DNA from: Allacma fusca
Taxonomy: Eukaryota > Arthropoda > Collembola > Symphypleona > Sminthuridae
Direction of reading: 5' to 3'
DNA length: 64,000 bases
NCBI GenBank assembly: GCA_947179485.1
Contig: OX359246.1
Location: forward strand, 57,081,632-57,145,631
The notes under the pieces are model-generated. The model made no database searches, was not told the origin of the DNA, and saw nothing but the letters and a program-made list of their open reading frames with translations. Each line of letters starts with the position of its first letter. The stretch's first letter is position 1. Positions 22,781-35,227 of this stretch are shown here, in pieces. The position numbers and the translations under genes were made by a program.

Positions 22781-23735
22781 TTACAGAAAATCAGCACTGG
22801 ACATAATATCAACATAAGCAATAATATCCTCCGATGGTGTATCACACTGCTTGTATTTCACAGGACAAAAAGTCCCGTTCCTCCGATTGTCTTCAGCACC
22901 GTCAAAAACTGCCAGTTCAAAATCTGCCATGGTCCAGGTGGAAGTTTCAGGAGGGGTAACGTCATTGGACTTTGTAGTGCATGGGATGCTCTTATTTCGA
23001 AATTTCTTCTTACCGGACCTGTAATGTAAAACGCTGGTTTTGCGTAACTAATACTTTTTGGGATTTTTCAAAAAAAAAAAAAAACTTACGTATTTAGTGC
23101 TGTCAGTAAATTCCTGGTTTCCTTCGTGAACTTATGCCCTCTTAGAGAATGTGACTGGAGCTCGCAGAGTGTTTTTAAAAGACATTCCTGATCATCAAGT
23201 TTCCGTAAAAGCTAGGAGAAAAAATTAATTGCTGTTTCGGATATATTTTTTCATTTTAAATATAATTAGTTAATTATTGAAATGGCAAATGAAACCATGA
23301 GCTTACAGCAAATATGGAATTAGTAAGGGTTTCGTCTTTGGGATTTAATGACTTCAAACTCCTCTTACGCCTTCCAGTTGGATCCCCGCCAAACCAATTG
23401 TTCACATTTATTGGCAATATTTCCAAATATCGTAAAACACAGACCTGAGAGCATTCATGTCACATAAATTCATATTTTAAATACAAACAATACAGAAAAT
23501 GTATTACCCAAATTGTAAATGTAAGTTTTACCTGGAGCATAAGGATACACAAAAATATTGTTTCAAACTGCGTCAATTTAAGGTACCAATTATAAGTGGA
23601 TTGTAGAGAAACAAAAGTAATAAAACTATCCACTCCTTGCCCTGAAAGTCCTAGTAAAAGAGCACTTGCGACAGATTTACTGGCCAAGGAATTTACCCCT
23701 AAGGGATTAAAATTAGGTGCTGGACAAGTTTCCAT
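22781..23735 (-). CDS. DM4/DM12 family protein, copy 2
   Basis: Four exons on the minus strand: 23735-23532, 23444-23307, 23211-23090, 23018-22781, giving 233 residues. It parallels copy 1: SVASALLLGLSGQGVDSFIT in exon 1, GGDPTGRRKRS with a furin-like basic site in exon 2 (exactly 138 nt in both genes), QECLLKTLCELQ in exon 3, and FCPVKYKQCDTPSEDI near the C-terminus. Shared intron phases and the shared GDPTGR-basic motif show that the pair arose by duplication with inversion. The poly-A run in intron 3 (near 23075) is not coding. The role is unknown, as for the family. Confidence 0.8.
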
Positions 23736-25207
23736 GTTTCGAATTTTTTTTTCACAAATATCTACTGTCAACTCTTGCTCGAATCTTTAGAGTGATGATG
23801 CAAGTTATAGCAACGCATTGCTTATTGTCCTGAAACAGTTATGAACTTTCGTAATGAATTTAGAGTGAAGCGTTACGAATGCTCATTTTGGAAGCATACA
23901 TAATTTCCGGTAAGATCCAGACCTTCCATAGGGGCAGGTTAGTAATGAATAATCATGTGTATGTAATTTTGTACACATTAAACGCATTGTACATAAGTGG
24001 GTATTTAAACTCACAATCTGAAGTAACCAACTTTGATACAAGAGGTAAGAGCTATATATGTATGACTCTGGTTTCGACTGGCATAGTGAATAATAATAAT
24101 TTTTTTACACTGGGAAATGTTAGTAATTACTTTAGGAGCAAATATTCGAGCGCAATTTGTGTATGTATAGTCCGTTGGTTGTACAGTATTTAAATTACGC
24201 TAATCTGAAGCAGTTACACTGAATCAGTTCCGCATTGGCGGCATTATTATGCAACTGAAAGCAAACAGTCAACTTACACTCAAGACAGTACAATATTAAT
24301 ATTGAAACAAAAATAATATGCGTTAAGTAGTCATCAACAGTACCATATTTACCGTTGAGAATTCAAATGAAACATTTGTGCACCTCACACTAGCTAAAGT
24401 AATGTTGCAGACCAAATGAAGCCATATTTTAAAGAAGTAAAATAATTTCATTACTCATTATAAAAATGTTGATTATAAGCATTTCAAGCAAAAAACTTAC
24501 AAGATACAAACTGGATTCAAGGAAAATACGGATCCTGTATAACTCTAAAGCAAACTCATTGTTTCATGGGTCAATATTCAAAATATAAGTTAAAACACCT
24601 CTGTAACAAAATAATAAACAATTTCTCCCATAAGCATCAGCATCAGAACAACTTAGTTTGATAAAAAACGATTACGAGCAAGATAAACATTGAGCCTACT
24701 GATGATTGCCAAAAGATCTTTAATGGTCTGTTTACTTTTCCGGGTGACTAATTCTGAAGTGTAAAATGCAAACGAAGCCTCATTAAATAATAGAAGCTTT
24801 TACGTACGGGATGGAACAAACCATTTTGATATCCTCGTAGCCCATACAAGTAGGCGGGTGCATATTTTATTGATTCCCATTTCGACAGTCCAAAAATATA
24901 AGAATATTTGGCAATAAATAATAAAATGAATTAATGACTGCGAGATTACTCAATTATTTTCTAGCTACTACTTCGGTTTTGCAAGAGAGAAGTCATTTCC
25001 TATTTTGAATAATTATTCTATATCTTAACGACACGTTTACTAATTTATGGGTACAGATTCCAAATATCCAAATGTCTTTACCTGTACAAACATAGCTGCG
25101 CTGCAACTGCATTAAAAGAGGGGTACTTGAGAAATGAATTACGGTGGCTAAAACAAAAAGAACTTCTCTCTAGTAAATACGCTTCCTTGTCAAAGTTGTT
25201 TATTGTC
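23736..25207. other. Intergenic; 3' flank of acid phosphatase 1 at right end
   Basis: Open frames here (23879-24193 plus and others) show no motif. From about 24885 the sequence matches the 3' flank of acid phosphatase 2 (about 54540 onward). Confidence 0.45.
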
Positions 25208-27305
25208 CTAAACTGGAAAATAATCCTTATTTTTTCTTGCAGTCACAAATATCGCGAGGGCAATAAGTATACAGACAGCTGCAGCTGTTCCAGTTATTCC
25301 ATAAATCCAGGAACTCTCATCTGCATAATTTAAATACACGAAGTAGTCATTCGTATATTCTTTAGTAGGATACGTAAATAAACATCAATAATTTAATTCG
25401 TCAAAACACAAATTTACCTGAAATATGTTGGACAGAGGCTTGTTTACTATTCATTAGCACCGGGCTTCTGGCCTGACATTCTCTTTCATAGTCAACTGGA
25501 ATCAGAGGCTGAGTACTTTTTAAAAAGTTTGAGAGGAAACAGGGGTGACCGCAACCGGGCATTTTCAGTTCTTGGGGCTCTTTTTGAGTGTCATTCCTGT
25601 AAAATATCTGAAATCATTCAAGACCAAAGAAACTTATTGTTAGATTTCTTGGTGAAGTAACAAAAAAATGCAAGCGCAGACTTGTATGTGCATGCACATA
25701 GTTATAACACTGTCCAATTACTTTAATATGTTCTTCCCTCTGGCGGCCATTTTGTGAATCTTGGTGCAATTCGAACATCAGGGATGCACCTAAAGGTGGG
25801 GCATGAAGCGCATACGGATCGTATATATCCAGAAGTCTCATCAGTACATACATAATTCGGTCGTGACCCGAGTACAGGACCATCTTTTGGGGGGTTTCGT
25901 CTTGGAAACCTTTGGTAATCAACCCTAGCAAAGATCCGCCATACAACTTCCTCTCCTCTGGCAATATGTAATTAGCATTAAAAAGATGGATGAGAACGTA
26001 GCGGAAGTCATCCAGCTCCATCATTTCAGCAGTCCAGGTTCGTAAAGGTAAACCATGAGTGCTCTGCAGACAATATTTGTACCGAAAAATGATTAAGTCA
26101 TCTATGTATGTATTTCATGGTACTGATTATGCAAATATTATCTTTCCTTTACATTAAACGATGCTTCTTCCAAAAATGACAGAAACTGAACGACTCGTTT
26201 TTCGATGTTCATGTCCCGATTTAGGAAAACCTCGTCTTTGATTTCCTTTATGTAGGTGTCAAGGAATTTGGGATGTCGCTCGAGCAGTTCTTCAAAAAAG
26301 GGAGTTACTGTTGTTTCCATTAATTGACTAATTCTCGGGCATGGCACCATTGGCTGTAAGTACTGTTAACATTTTCCCGATTTTAAACAAAATTGCTATA
26401 CAGTAATTATGTAGCGCACCCGAAAAATTAAACGATAGTCTAAATTACTCGGTCAAGTTCCGCAGGAATTGTCCGAACTGGGATAGGTTCAAATGGAACT
26501 GGGTCATCTTCCCCGTTCCACTTGGCTGCTAGATTGAATTCTTCGTACAAACCATAGGCAACGAGGCCGGCGCTTCGAATAGTCCTGTCTATATCCGAAC
26601 TGATGATCCTTGTCTCGTCGGTGTCAAAACTTGTTTTAAGTAGGTTAGAATACCTTTCCCGGATATACAAACCTAACTCGTACATCTGCTTCTTCCCTTT
26701 CTGGTCATAAAATAATTACCATCAAATCCTTTCCCAACTATTTTGAGTTCCTTATTCAGCATTCAGTCAGAAACTTACGTAACTAAAACCTGATTTATCT
26801 GTAGTTGTAGTATTTACTTTAATGTAGCTTAAAATCCTTGATGATAATTTAACTATTCTGCAGGCTAAAATTTTCAAATTATTTCTATTTGTAAAATAAA
26901 CAAATAATTCGTAATTAACCACAACGTGATGAGAATATTTGTTCCTGACAAATATCCAATTGTGTCAACTAAAATGAACAGTGAATGTAAGGAATTGAGC
27001 TCAATCCGTCAAAAGGCACATTTATTTTTATTGTTTATAGTCTTAAACACTACCTCGGTTAGTCCACCTGTTGTAGTCACGTACGATGTATCTGGGGTGC
27101 GTTGACCGTGTCGAAAAATCTGTTAAAAATGTTTAGATATTAAAAAACCTACACAAGAAATGGAATAATAATTATTATTATTGTAACGTTAGCCTTTACT
27201 AACAATGTGAACGGATCTCAAGCCGGTTGTTTCTATTGCATTGAGGCCTAGTATAATTGCAACCAGGATGCTTAAAATAAATACGTTTCTTATATATGGT
27301 TTCAT
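25208..27305 (-). CDS. Histidine acid phosphatase, lysosomal/membrane type, copy 1
   Basis: Seven exons on minus: 27305-27204, 27119-27054, 26700-26449, 26362-26153, 26063-25722, 25607-25418, 25320-25208, giving 424 residues, the size of ACP2-type enzymes. An N-terminal signal/anchor is followed by the phosphatase signature RHGQRTP (nucleophile His38), an RIISSDIDRTIRSA segment, and the proton-donor HD in YSGHDRIM (His277-Asp278). The C-terminal lumenal part has FYRNDTQ and a Cys-rich PGCGHPC segment, one transmembrane helix (GITGTAAAVCILIALAIFV), then a short tail ending DYFPV. YFPV fits the YxxPhi endolysosomal sorting motif. The enzyme would hydrolyse phosphomonoesters at acid pH. All splice phases agree with copy 2 at 54852-56878. 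Confidence 0.9.
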
Positions 27306-28131
27306 ATTATGTGTATATGTCTGATACTTTTTTGTTCACAGAAATACTGAAGGGTATGAACACAACCAGAAGAGCTGTCAAACTGAATAATTCCTTTGAA
27401 ACATTTTAAGTTGTATTATATAATGTCGAGCGATTGAGAATTCCTATAATCTAAACCTAAAGCATCCAAGGTTGCTCTTCAAAAAATTATGCGCGTGCAT
27501 TTTATAAGGATTGGCTATATGCATATGCTTGATTTAGAACAGCAGTCTTAAAATTGCCATATGTCGCGCGACTGTTTTGCTATCTCAATTAGTGCTACGG
27601 GAATTACCCAGTTTATAGCGGCATTATTATTTTTTCGGAGTGTGTTATCTAATGATAAACCCCTCATAAAGAAAACAATAACAGTACATGCCAATTAGGT
27701 TTTTAAGTACATATGAGCACTTTACTTTACTTTGAACTTGAACCCTACAGTTAATGTTCATGCAGCTGATATTTTAGGTGTTACAGTGAACGTCAAATGG
27801 AGGTTCAGGGCAGCCTAATGTTTACTCATATGTATACATATGTTTTAGGTAATTCTTCAACGCAATGTGCAAAATACTGCAGTTCGACAATGTCAGAGTA
27901 TATGTAATGTGTGAGTATGCACTCACCCAACATATTATGTTCTTTTCATTATCCTATGGTGTTCGAGTAAATAACGGGAGTTTAAAAATGTAGATTTCAA
28001 GGACATTTTTCATTAAAGGAAAACTTAGTGAGGGAGAGAAGGTTCTGGGTTTATTGAAAGAGATTAACAGACGCTCATTAGACTGGAATATCTAGCGAGC
28101 AATGGGGCAGCTTCTCCTGGATCCTCTCCGT
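27306..28131. other. 5' flank of acid phosphatase 1
   Basis: The segment 27306-27620 is paralogous to the 5' flank of copy 2. It contains the unoccupied site CCAGTTTATAGCGGC near 27610 that corresponds to the MITE insertion at 57189. The rest is unrecognised. Confidence 0.55.
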
Positions 28132-28337
28132 CAGGGTTGGCAAGTGGCAAGAAATGGCCTGGTCATTATTGGTTAAAATCCGGTTCTAACCGGCCTGGAG
28201 CTGTTGTATAGGTTGGTATAAAATGGCCATAATTAATACTATCCAAATAAATCCACTGTCCAATAAAAGCCGGTTGTTACCATTTCTTGCCACTGGCTTG
28301 GCCTTTATTGATAAAATCCGGTTTTTTTCCAACCCTG
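28132..28337. mobile_element. Short hAT-like MITE (206 bp)
   Basis: Ends CAGGGTTGG and CCAACCCTG form a perfect terminal inverted repeat. An identical CTCTCCGT flanks both sides (28124-28131 and 28338-28345). Internal inverted words GGCAAGAAATGG and CCATTTCTTGCC extend the fold. It has no coding capacity. Confidence 0.88.
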
Positions 28338-28345
28338 CTCTCCGT

Positions 28346-28759
28346 CTAAAGGATGTCCATTGCTAGTTCCCCTTGTGCATCCAGGCCATGGTTCCAGGCT
28401 TCAGAGTGCAAGCCCTTTCCACGCCCTTCTCCTCACCTCACCCAAAGCTACTACAGTAGAAGATAGAAAGAGCAGTGGAAATTATTCGAAAGTATCAGAG
28501 CTTTACTGGAATTGAAATCGACTCAGCCGCAACGAACGGGACGCTCTGACCATTCAGCCATCGTTGACTGGTCCGAAATAGGTCTATGGGATACGCGTAC
28601 ACCTTTGATCTAAACTTGTAATTGTAAGATGTGCAATAAAAATACGTAGGTTTACGTTCTTTATGGGCAACACGACCATTAAATTTAGTTGAACTATCAA
28701 CAAGAAGTACTTTAGACCTTGCTTACTTTATTTACAGCATTTAATATATGTCAAGATGG
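28346..28759. other. 3' flank of chemoreceptor A
   Basis: From about 28620 this matches the 3' flank of chemoreceptor B (33610-33750), including AAAATACGTAGGTTTACGTT and ACACGACCATTAAATTT. Before that, no feature is recognised. Confidence 0.5.
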
Positions 28760-30185
28760 TCAATGACCACGATTCATTACAAGAAGTTTCGCCGTCTTTG
28801 TAACTATGAAATGAATGTATTCAGGCGATGATGTTCTTTCCAATGTTCGAAAACTTCCAACACGAATACCAGTGGATGGTATTGCCATAACCATTCTAGC
28901 AATCAGTTTTTGTTTATCTCCATCTTGAAATGACAAGTGTGTTGAGCGTACCAGTATAAGATTCTTCAAAGAATTTATCTCTCTGCTCAGACCGAAAGCT
29001 TTGTCGTATATGATAGTATATAAGACTATTAATTCGGTTGCAAGAACTATAAATGTTACCAGGTATATCTTTGAAGTATGCGCAAAGGTTATTGTAGAAT
29101 AAGCGAGGAGTATTGTAATTTTGATAAATACAACTTTAATTGAAAATGTAATATTTTCGAAAACTTCGTTAAAAATCTTAACTAGATGGCCCAAGCGTTT
29201 GCATTCAGAAATTGCTGCGTAAATCCGGCCCGTAGTCATGATATTTTCTTCGCCACTGTAATAATTCAAGTAATTAAAGGTCCGTAAAATATTTTGAACG
29301 AAAATCTACAAATCAGATGGACTTCGAAACGTTTTACCTTATGTGCAATTTCAGTTTTGCTGTTTTAAAACTCCGAATGATAGTTTGAAAGAACGCTACT
29401 TGACAAAATACAGTAAAGCATGACACAATAACTGGAGTGTACGTCACTAAAATTTCCACCAGCAGCCAAAATATGTAAGCTCCCGCAGTTGTAAACTCAA
29501 TGCTCCATGGAGAAGATAAATACATGCATCTCGTTGGTTTGCTTAAAAAAATGATTATAAGCGCAAATTGTGCGACCAATGGCACTAGAGGGAAAACGAT
29601 TGCCAGAAGATCTTGATTGGTCCACCGTTCGCCTATTCGGTGAACTAATTCTGGGTTGAAAAAATCGAACAGTCATATTTAATTATAGGAATGTTTATGT
29701 CTGTATAGGAATATAACTCGGTATTGTAATGAGGGACATGTAGCTCAGATATGACAATTTCCTTGGTAATTTCATTATTAACAAAATGATTTTTGGCAAT
29801 TATTAAAAAATAGAGTCACTAAAATACCTGGGGTTTTGAACACTGATTCATTTAAAATAACTGCAACCATTTCAGTGTTATAGTGTGCCAGCATTGCAAA
29901 CCAGTATGATGAGTAAATGATAGCCAGGAACAAGACAACATGGTAAGGAAAATCAGCCGCAACAAAATATTTCGGCAAGATCAATGATTGAATTAGCCGG
30001 AACAACAGGAAGCACCAGTGGAAAATTGTGACAAATAAATACAGATAGAAAAAATTACCCCTAAAACCTTTCCTTATCTCACACATTCCTCTCTTTATGT
30101 CAATGTTTAAAGGAAGAATGAGTAGCTTGCACATAAAGTAATTAAAGAACTGAAGGCTCCAACTAATCTCGGTTTTCGTAAACAT
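28760..30185 (-). CDS. Seven-transmembrane chemoreceptor-like protein A
   Basis: Three exons on minus: 30185-29828, 29650-29338, 29255-28760, giving 388 residues, typical of arthropod gustatory/odorant receptors. It is strongly hydrophobic, with segments at about residues 44-65 (NFFYLYLFVTIFHWCFLLFR), 82-101, 130-152 and 170-205, and two more in exon 3. The conserved C-terminal stretch GIRVGSFRTLERTSSPEYIH recurs in the other copies and, diverged, in the gene at 61173. Assignment to insect-type gustatory-like receptors is from topology, length and lineage-expanded tandem copies; no TYhhhhhQF motif is seen, so a novel 7TM family is possible. It would act at the plasma membrane of sensory neurons as a ligand-gated channel. 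Confidence 0.72.
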
Positions 30186-31270
30186 TATGCTCCGAGCGTT
30201 GAGATTCTTGTTCAAAATGAAGTTATACTTGTAAACACGAAAGAAATTAGCATGAGATGTACATATGTAATCCCTACAAGGGAATGATACCGTACGTATT
30301 AGTAATATGCGCAATACAGACAGAGTGAATACGAGAAAAATGCTACGGTGGGTTTTCGTATACTGTTATATTTGTGTTTGCAAAAACAAGTCAGAAAATA
30401 TTTTTCTCAATATTAAATTCTTATTATAAATTCTGTTATAATTTCTAGTCAACGTTGTATCCCATCAAGTAGTAGTCTTTAATTAATTATACCTGTGCTC
30501 GTGTAAACACATGTCAACGAAAACCCAGAAAATGTCAACATTCCTCGACAGTCGTAATTGAATGGTCAATAAGGATGCTGAATCCACCCGGAAATTAATT
30601 GTGCTGTCAACTCCTTAACTGTGTCGACAGATTCAATTTATTTTAAGAGAAAGATGTAATGCTATGTTTGTGTATCGTATATGGTTAAATGTTAGGTAAT
30701 GTTGTTAATTCTTGAATGATTAATTAGCATATACACAGGGAGGGACAAAACGATTGACTTATAAAATATTTGATACTTTCAGTTTGTGAGCATTTTTGAG
30801 TCCTGTGGTCGTAATTCTTTTTGACTTTGACTGCAGTCTTATCGAACTCCAATAAAATTCGAATTTTGTATTTAACTACAAAGAATTGGCAGCGATTCAA
30901 TGTGAAATTCAAGGCACCCATCCATCCATAGGCCCCTAATTCCTGGAAAAATGAATCAAGTAAAAACCAATGTACATACATTCTCCTCACAGGTCACCCA
31001 AACGTTGTTTTTGTAGCTTACCTATGTAGACAAAACATTACTGTATGGGTTCAAATTTGAATAGAAAACATATCTCTGAGCGCCCATCAGCATTGTAAAT
31101 ATACTTATGTATAGGGTTATATTCATATTTCCATGATGGAGGAAGTTCATTTTACGTCGTTACGTTAGCCAAAACCACAACAATGAGAATACCATATTCG
31201 CCTAAAAGATATTTACTATTATTGTATGGCTGATATGGGCGCCGCCCGATAACATTCCTTAATAAATTAA
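30186..31270. repeat. Duplicated 5' flank of chemoreceptor A
   Basis: This flank recurs after 35228, 46858 and 52079. Shared landmarks are AATGGTCAATAAGGATGCTG, CTTAACTGTGTCGAC and GGACAAAACGAT. The 30724-30990 open frame is inside it and has no counterpart gene. Confidence 0.75.
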
Positions 31271-31271
31271 A

Positions 31272-31543
31272 TTACAATTACAACAATGAGAATACCTGGC
31301 AAGGCATTTTCAAACCTTTTTCCTCCAAAATTCCAATAACATTTTCAAATCGAGTGTGCTATTTTATTTCACGATTCTGCCCAAGATGCCCAATTGTCCT
31401 CGAATGAAAAAGCAGTAAATACCCTTGCCCAATATGCTCTATTGTGCCGTCCTTGCCCGGAAATGAAAATGCCCAAAATACCAAGCCACTATGGGCGGGC
31501 AAGTTGCCCAAAATGCCGGGAATTTTCAAATCGACATACCCTA
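31272..31543. mobile_element. Degenerate hAT-like MITE remnant
   Basis: The right end reads ATTTTCAAATCGACATACCCTA, whose reverse complement TAGGGTATGTCGATTTG resembles the terminal repeat of the element at 40883 (TAGGGTTTGTCGATTTTTAA). The inside has many TTGCCC and GGGCAA words, as in that element. AAATTAAA flanks the interval on both sides but is low-complexity, and no matching left terminus is visible, so the ends are uncertain. Confidence 0.45.
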
Positions 31544-31589
31544 AAATTAAAACGAAACTAAACATTCGAAATTTAATTACTACAAACCA

Positions 31590-31745
31590 ACAATACATAT
31601 AAATAAGTAAATAAATGTATGTACTTCAGTACTTGAGAAAATTGACACTATTTAAATCATCATAATATTATCATTTTTTTGGTAATCCAAAAATATAACA
31701 TTTTGCAGTAAAGAGTAAATTAATAAATCATAGTTTATACTTTTT
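31590..31745. repeat. Orphan copy of the acid phosphatase 3' flank
   Basis: GTACTTCAGTACTTGAGAAA through TTTTGCAGTAAAGAGTAAAT matches 54480-54590, the 3' flank of acid phosphatase 2, but no phosphatase gene follows here. It marks a lost gene copy between chemoreceptors A and B. Confidence 0.7.
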
Positions 31746-32075
31746 ACACCACCATTTCAGTTCCTATGTGATTTTTGTTTATTACAATAAATAAAGCCAC
31801 TGCAGCAAGTGTTATAAAAAGAGTAATGATTACCGAATATCAGGTAATTTCTTAAATAGGCTAGAGGCAAGGCAACTCGCATTGAACCGCTTTCATGTTA
31901 AGCTTATTTAGCTATTTTGGTAATTTTTGGATGCAAGAAAGAACTTGTTGGTAACTTGTTTACAGAGCTGTTCAGAATACATGCTTTCCAAATATAAATT
32001 ACAAAATATTATATACATCCTTCAGGAGTCAAAAATACAAGCTACAAAATACAATTTGTCACACCAAGTCAAACA

Positions 32076-32108
32076 CAAAATAATATTAACGTCGTTAATA
32101 TTATTTTG
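32076..32108. repeat. Perfect inverted repeat, 15-bp arms
   Basis: CAAAATAATATTAAC and its exact reverse complement flank the 3-base loop GTC. AT-rich; it could be a cruciform or hairpin. No gene context. Confidence 0.8.
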
Positions 32109-32479
32109 GTAGGCTGTAGTAGTACGGTGTTAGTATTAATCCATTACCATCCGTGCTAACAATATTGACAGAATTGTTTGCAAAAACTTTAAATCCTTTT
32201 TGAAATATTCGAGCAATCATACATTCAACGCCATATGCATTTTAAACAATCAAAAAAAAGAAACTCACGAAAAGAGTCATCTGAAGTTTACTATATGATT
32301 GTGCTAAATATCCAAAGGTACACCTGCTTATATATGTAATTATATATATATATCCTCACTCTAAAACCCAAATCACTGCGACTACTTCCTGCAGTAAAAA
32401 CCAACTAAGATTGAGAAATCTGAAAGAAATCTTAAAAGCCTTGATTTTAGAATACGGAAATCTCTGCGTGTCTTCTTTC

Positions 32480-33260
32480 CTTCGACGGCTGTTGTCTGTG
32501 ATTTTTGGGAGTCTTCCCGAATTAATTCAATCAATCTTACTTACCTTCGTGTCTGAAAAATCCCTCTTCCGTCTTTAATAAGTCTTCTTGACAGCTATAC
32601 ATATTTGATTGCATATTTGAAGTGCTCGGTTCAGCAACGACTCTCGTCGATTGAAAGAAACCAGAGTGTACTATCAAAACCAAGCGTGTCCAAAACCTTA
32701 ACCTATCCTACATCCTTCCTACTTTTAAAATTTGGGCCGAGCCCAAATACAAGCCTGAATTTCATTGGCAAATTAGCTCAACGCATTTCACGCATCCCTA
32801 CAACTTACATGTATATGTATGCCATTCGTTACCGACAGACTTCTTAAGGGCGTTCTACGCTTCTCTAATTAGAAACTCTACCTCAAGACAATGGGATCGG
32901 AATAAAATAGTTTAAGTTTAGACACCTTGGCCAAAGTCCGTGAAAGCAGAACATTTGGTCGATCTCGCCTTGATTTGCGCCTGAAATCGTGCCCAAGTTT
33001 CACAACTCTGGTCAAAAGATGGCTCACTTAAGATTTCACAAACTAATTACCACAAGAAACATTTTCCAGTCAACCAAATAAAATTGTGACAACGGAAATA
33101 TAATAGCTAACTGACAACTATGAATACAGTAAATCCTGTTTGAAATTCGAATTGTAATCAAACGAACTTTTTGTCTGAAGTGGTGGAGTTTATTCAGAAT
33201 TTCCGATTTACCGAATATTTAGAACTTTTAATTTCAAAGAGGTTTGAGCGCTTATCTGGG
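32480..33260. repeat. Segmental duplicate, copy 1 (pair with 49530-50950)
   Basis: Landmarks ACATCCTTCCTA, AAATTAGCTCA, AAGGGCGTTCT and AACAAGAAACAT/TTTCATAAATTAATTACCAC-like blocks are shared with 49530-49795 and 50500-50950. In this copy the two parts are contiguous at about 32785. It is the 3' flank region of chemoreceptor B. The 32605-32847 open frame is not supported as a gene. Confidence 0.75.
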
Positions 33261-33435
33261 CGAGAGGCACGAACTTTTCAAGCTTGATACGCACAGTAAA
33301 ACACAAATTGCAAGTCCCAAGCGCAGATTATTTTAATTTTACTCTGAGTATTCATAATTATCTCATCATTATTCTTAATTATTTTAATATGACATACTTC
33401 AGTAGCCCACGTAAATATATTCGTATAATTCTAAA

Positions 33436-33602
33436 ACCGCTGGTTCAGCGGTTGTAAATAGGTAGGTTCTACCTATTTTGTAGGCTAGGTTTTAAGTGCA
33501 TATTCTTGCACCCAATTGTGCCTACAAGCCTCTTCAACAAAATTTTTGCACCCTATAAATATCCTACAAATAAGCCTATTTATAGAATAGACGGACACCT
33601 TT
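33436..33602. mobile_element. CCTATCCTAC-family MITE, short copy (167 bp)
   Basis: Flanked by ATTCTAAA on both sides (33428-33435 and 33603-33610). The inside shares GGCTAGGTTTTAAGTG, ATTCTTGCACCC and CTATAAATA with the 51590 copy and, in reverse orientation, with 63300. Located 150 bp beyond the 3' end of chemoreceptor B. Confidence 0.75.
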
Positions 33603-33751
33603 ATTCTAAAATTCTAAGATATGCAATAAAAATATGCAGGTTTATGTGCTTTAGGGGCCACACGACCGTTAAATTTGGATGAAATAGCAATAAGAAGGAC
33701 TATAGGCAATGCATACTTTAATTAAAACATTTACATAGCATGTCAACATGT

Positions 33752-35227
33752 TCAATGACCACGATTCATTACAAGAAGTTTCGCCGTCTTTGTAACTATG
33801 AAATGAATGTATTCAGGCGATGATGTTCTTTCCAATGTTCGAAAACTTCCAACACGAATACCAGTGGATGGTATTGCCATAACCATTCTAGCAATCAGTT
33901 TTTGTTTATCTCCAGCTTGAAATGACAAGTGGTTTGAGTATACCAGTATAAGATTCTTCAAAGAATTTATCTCTCTGCTCAGACCGAAAGCTTTGTCATA
34001 CATGATAGTATATAAGACTGTTAATTCGGATGCCATAATTCCAAATGTTACCAGATTAATCTTTGAAGTATGTGCAAAGCTTATTGCAGAATACGCGAGG
34101 AGTATTGTAATTTTTATAAATACAATTTTAATTGAAAATGTAATATTTTCAAAAACTTCGTTAAAAATCTTCACTAGATGTCCCAAGCGTTTGCATTCAG
34201 AAATTGCTGCGTAAATCCGACCCGTAGTCATGGTGTTTTCTTCGCCACTGTAATAATTCGAACAAATAAAGACCTGTTAAATATTTTGAACCAAAATCCA
34301 CAGATCATATGGAGTATTCACAGGTTTTCAGGTTCTCGTTATTGTTTTACCTTAGGTGCAATTTCTGTTTTGCTGTTTTAAAACTCTGAATGATAGTTTG
34401 AAAGAACGCTACTTGACAAAACACAGTAAAGGCCCCCGCAATTATTGGTGCGTACGTCATTAAATTTTCCACCAACAGCCAAAACATGTAAGTTACTGGA
34501 GTTGTAAACTCAATGCTCAATGGAGAAGATAAATACATGCATCTCGTTGGTTTAATTAAGAAAAGGATTATGTGCATAAACTGTATGACCAATGGCGCTA
34601 GTGGGAAAGCGATTGCCAGAAGATCTTGAATGGACCACCTTTCGCCTATTCGGTGAACTAGTTCTGGGTTGCAAAAATGGAACAAAGTTTAATTTAGTAA
34701 TATGCAAGTTTATGCCTATGTATAGGAATATAACTCGGTAATGTAATGAGTGACGTGTTGCGCAGATATGACAATTTCCTTGGCAATTCTATTACTAACA
34801 AAATATTTTTCTAGTAATTCAATTTGTTATTCTATTCTATTTAATCTATTTCTATAGTTATTGAAATACCTGGGGTTTTGAACACTGATTCATTTAAAAC
34901 GACTGCAATCATTTCAGTGTTATCATGTACCAACATTCCAAACCAGTATGATGCGTGAATCATAGAGAGAAACAAGACAGCATGGTAAGGAAAATCAGCC
35001 GCAACAAAATATTTCGGCAAGATCAATGATTCAATAAGCCGGAACAACAGGAAGCACCAGTGGAAAATTGAGACAAATAAATACAGATAGAAAAAATTAC
35101 CCCTCCAACCTTTCCTTATCTCACACATTCCTCTTTTTATGTCAATGTTTAAAGGAAGGATGAGTAGCTTGCACATAAAGTAATTAAAGAACTGAAGGCT
35201 CCAACTAATCTCTGTTTTCGTAAACAT
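33752..35227 (-). CDS. Seven-transmembrane chemoreceptor-like protein B
   Basis: Three exons on minus: 35227-34870, 34663-34351, 34247-33752, with the same exon lengths (358, 313, 496 nt) as gene A and again 388 residues. It is very close to gene A in exon 1 (begins MFTKTEISWSLQFFNYFMCK) and exon 3 (RTLERTSSPEYIHFIVTKTA), and more diverged in exon 2 and the exon 3 transmembrane segments (for example NLVTFGIMASELTVLYTIMY). An open frame with conserved splice sites suggests it is functional. Likely a membrane chemoreceptor, with the same uncertainty about family as gene A. Confidence 0.72.
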
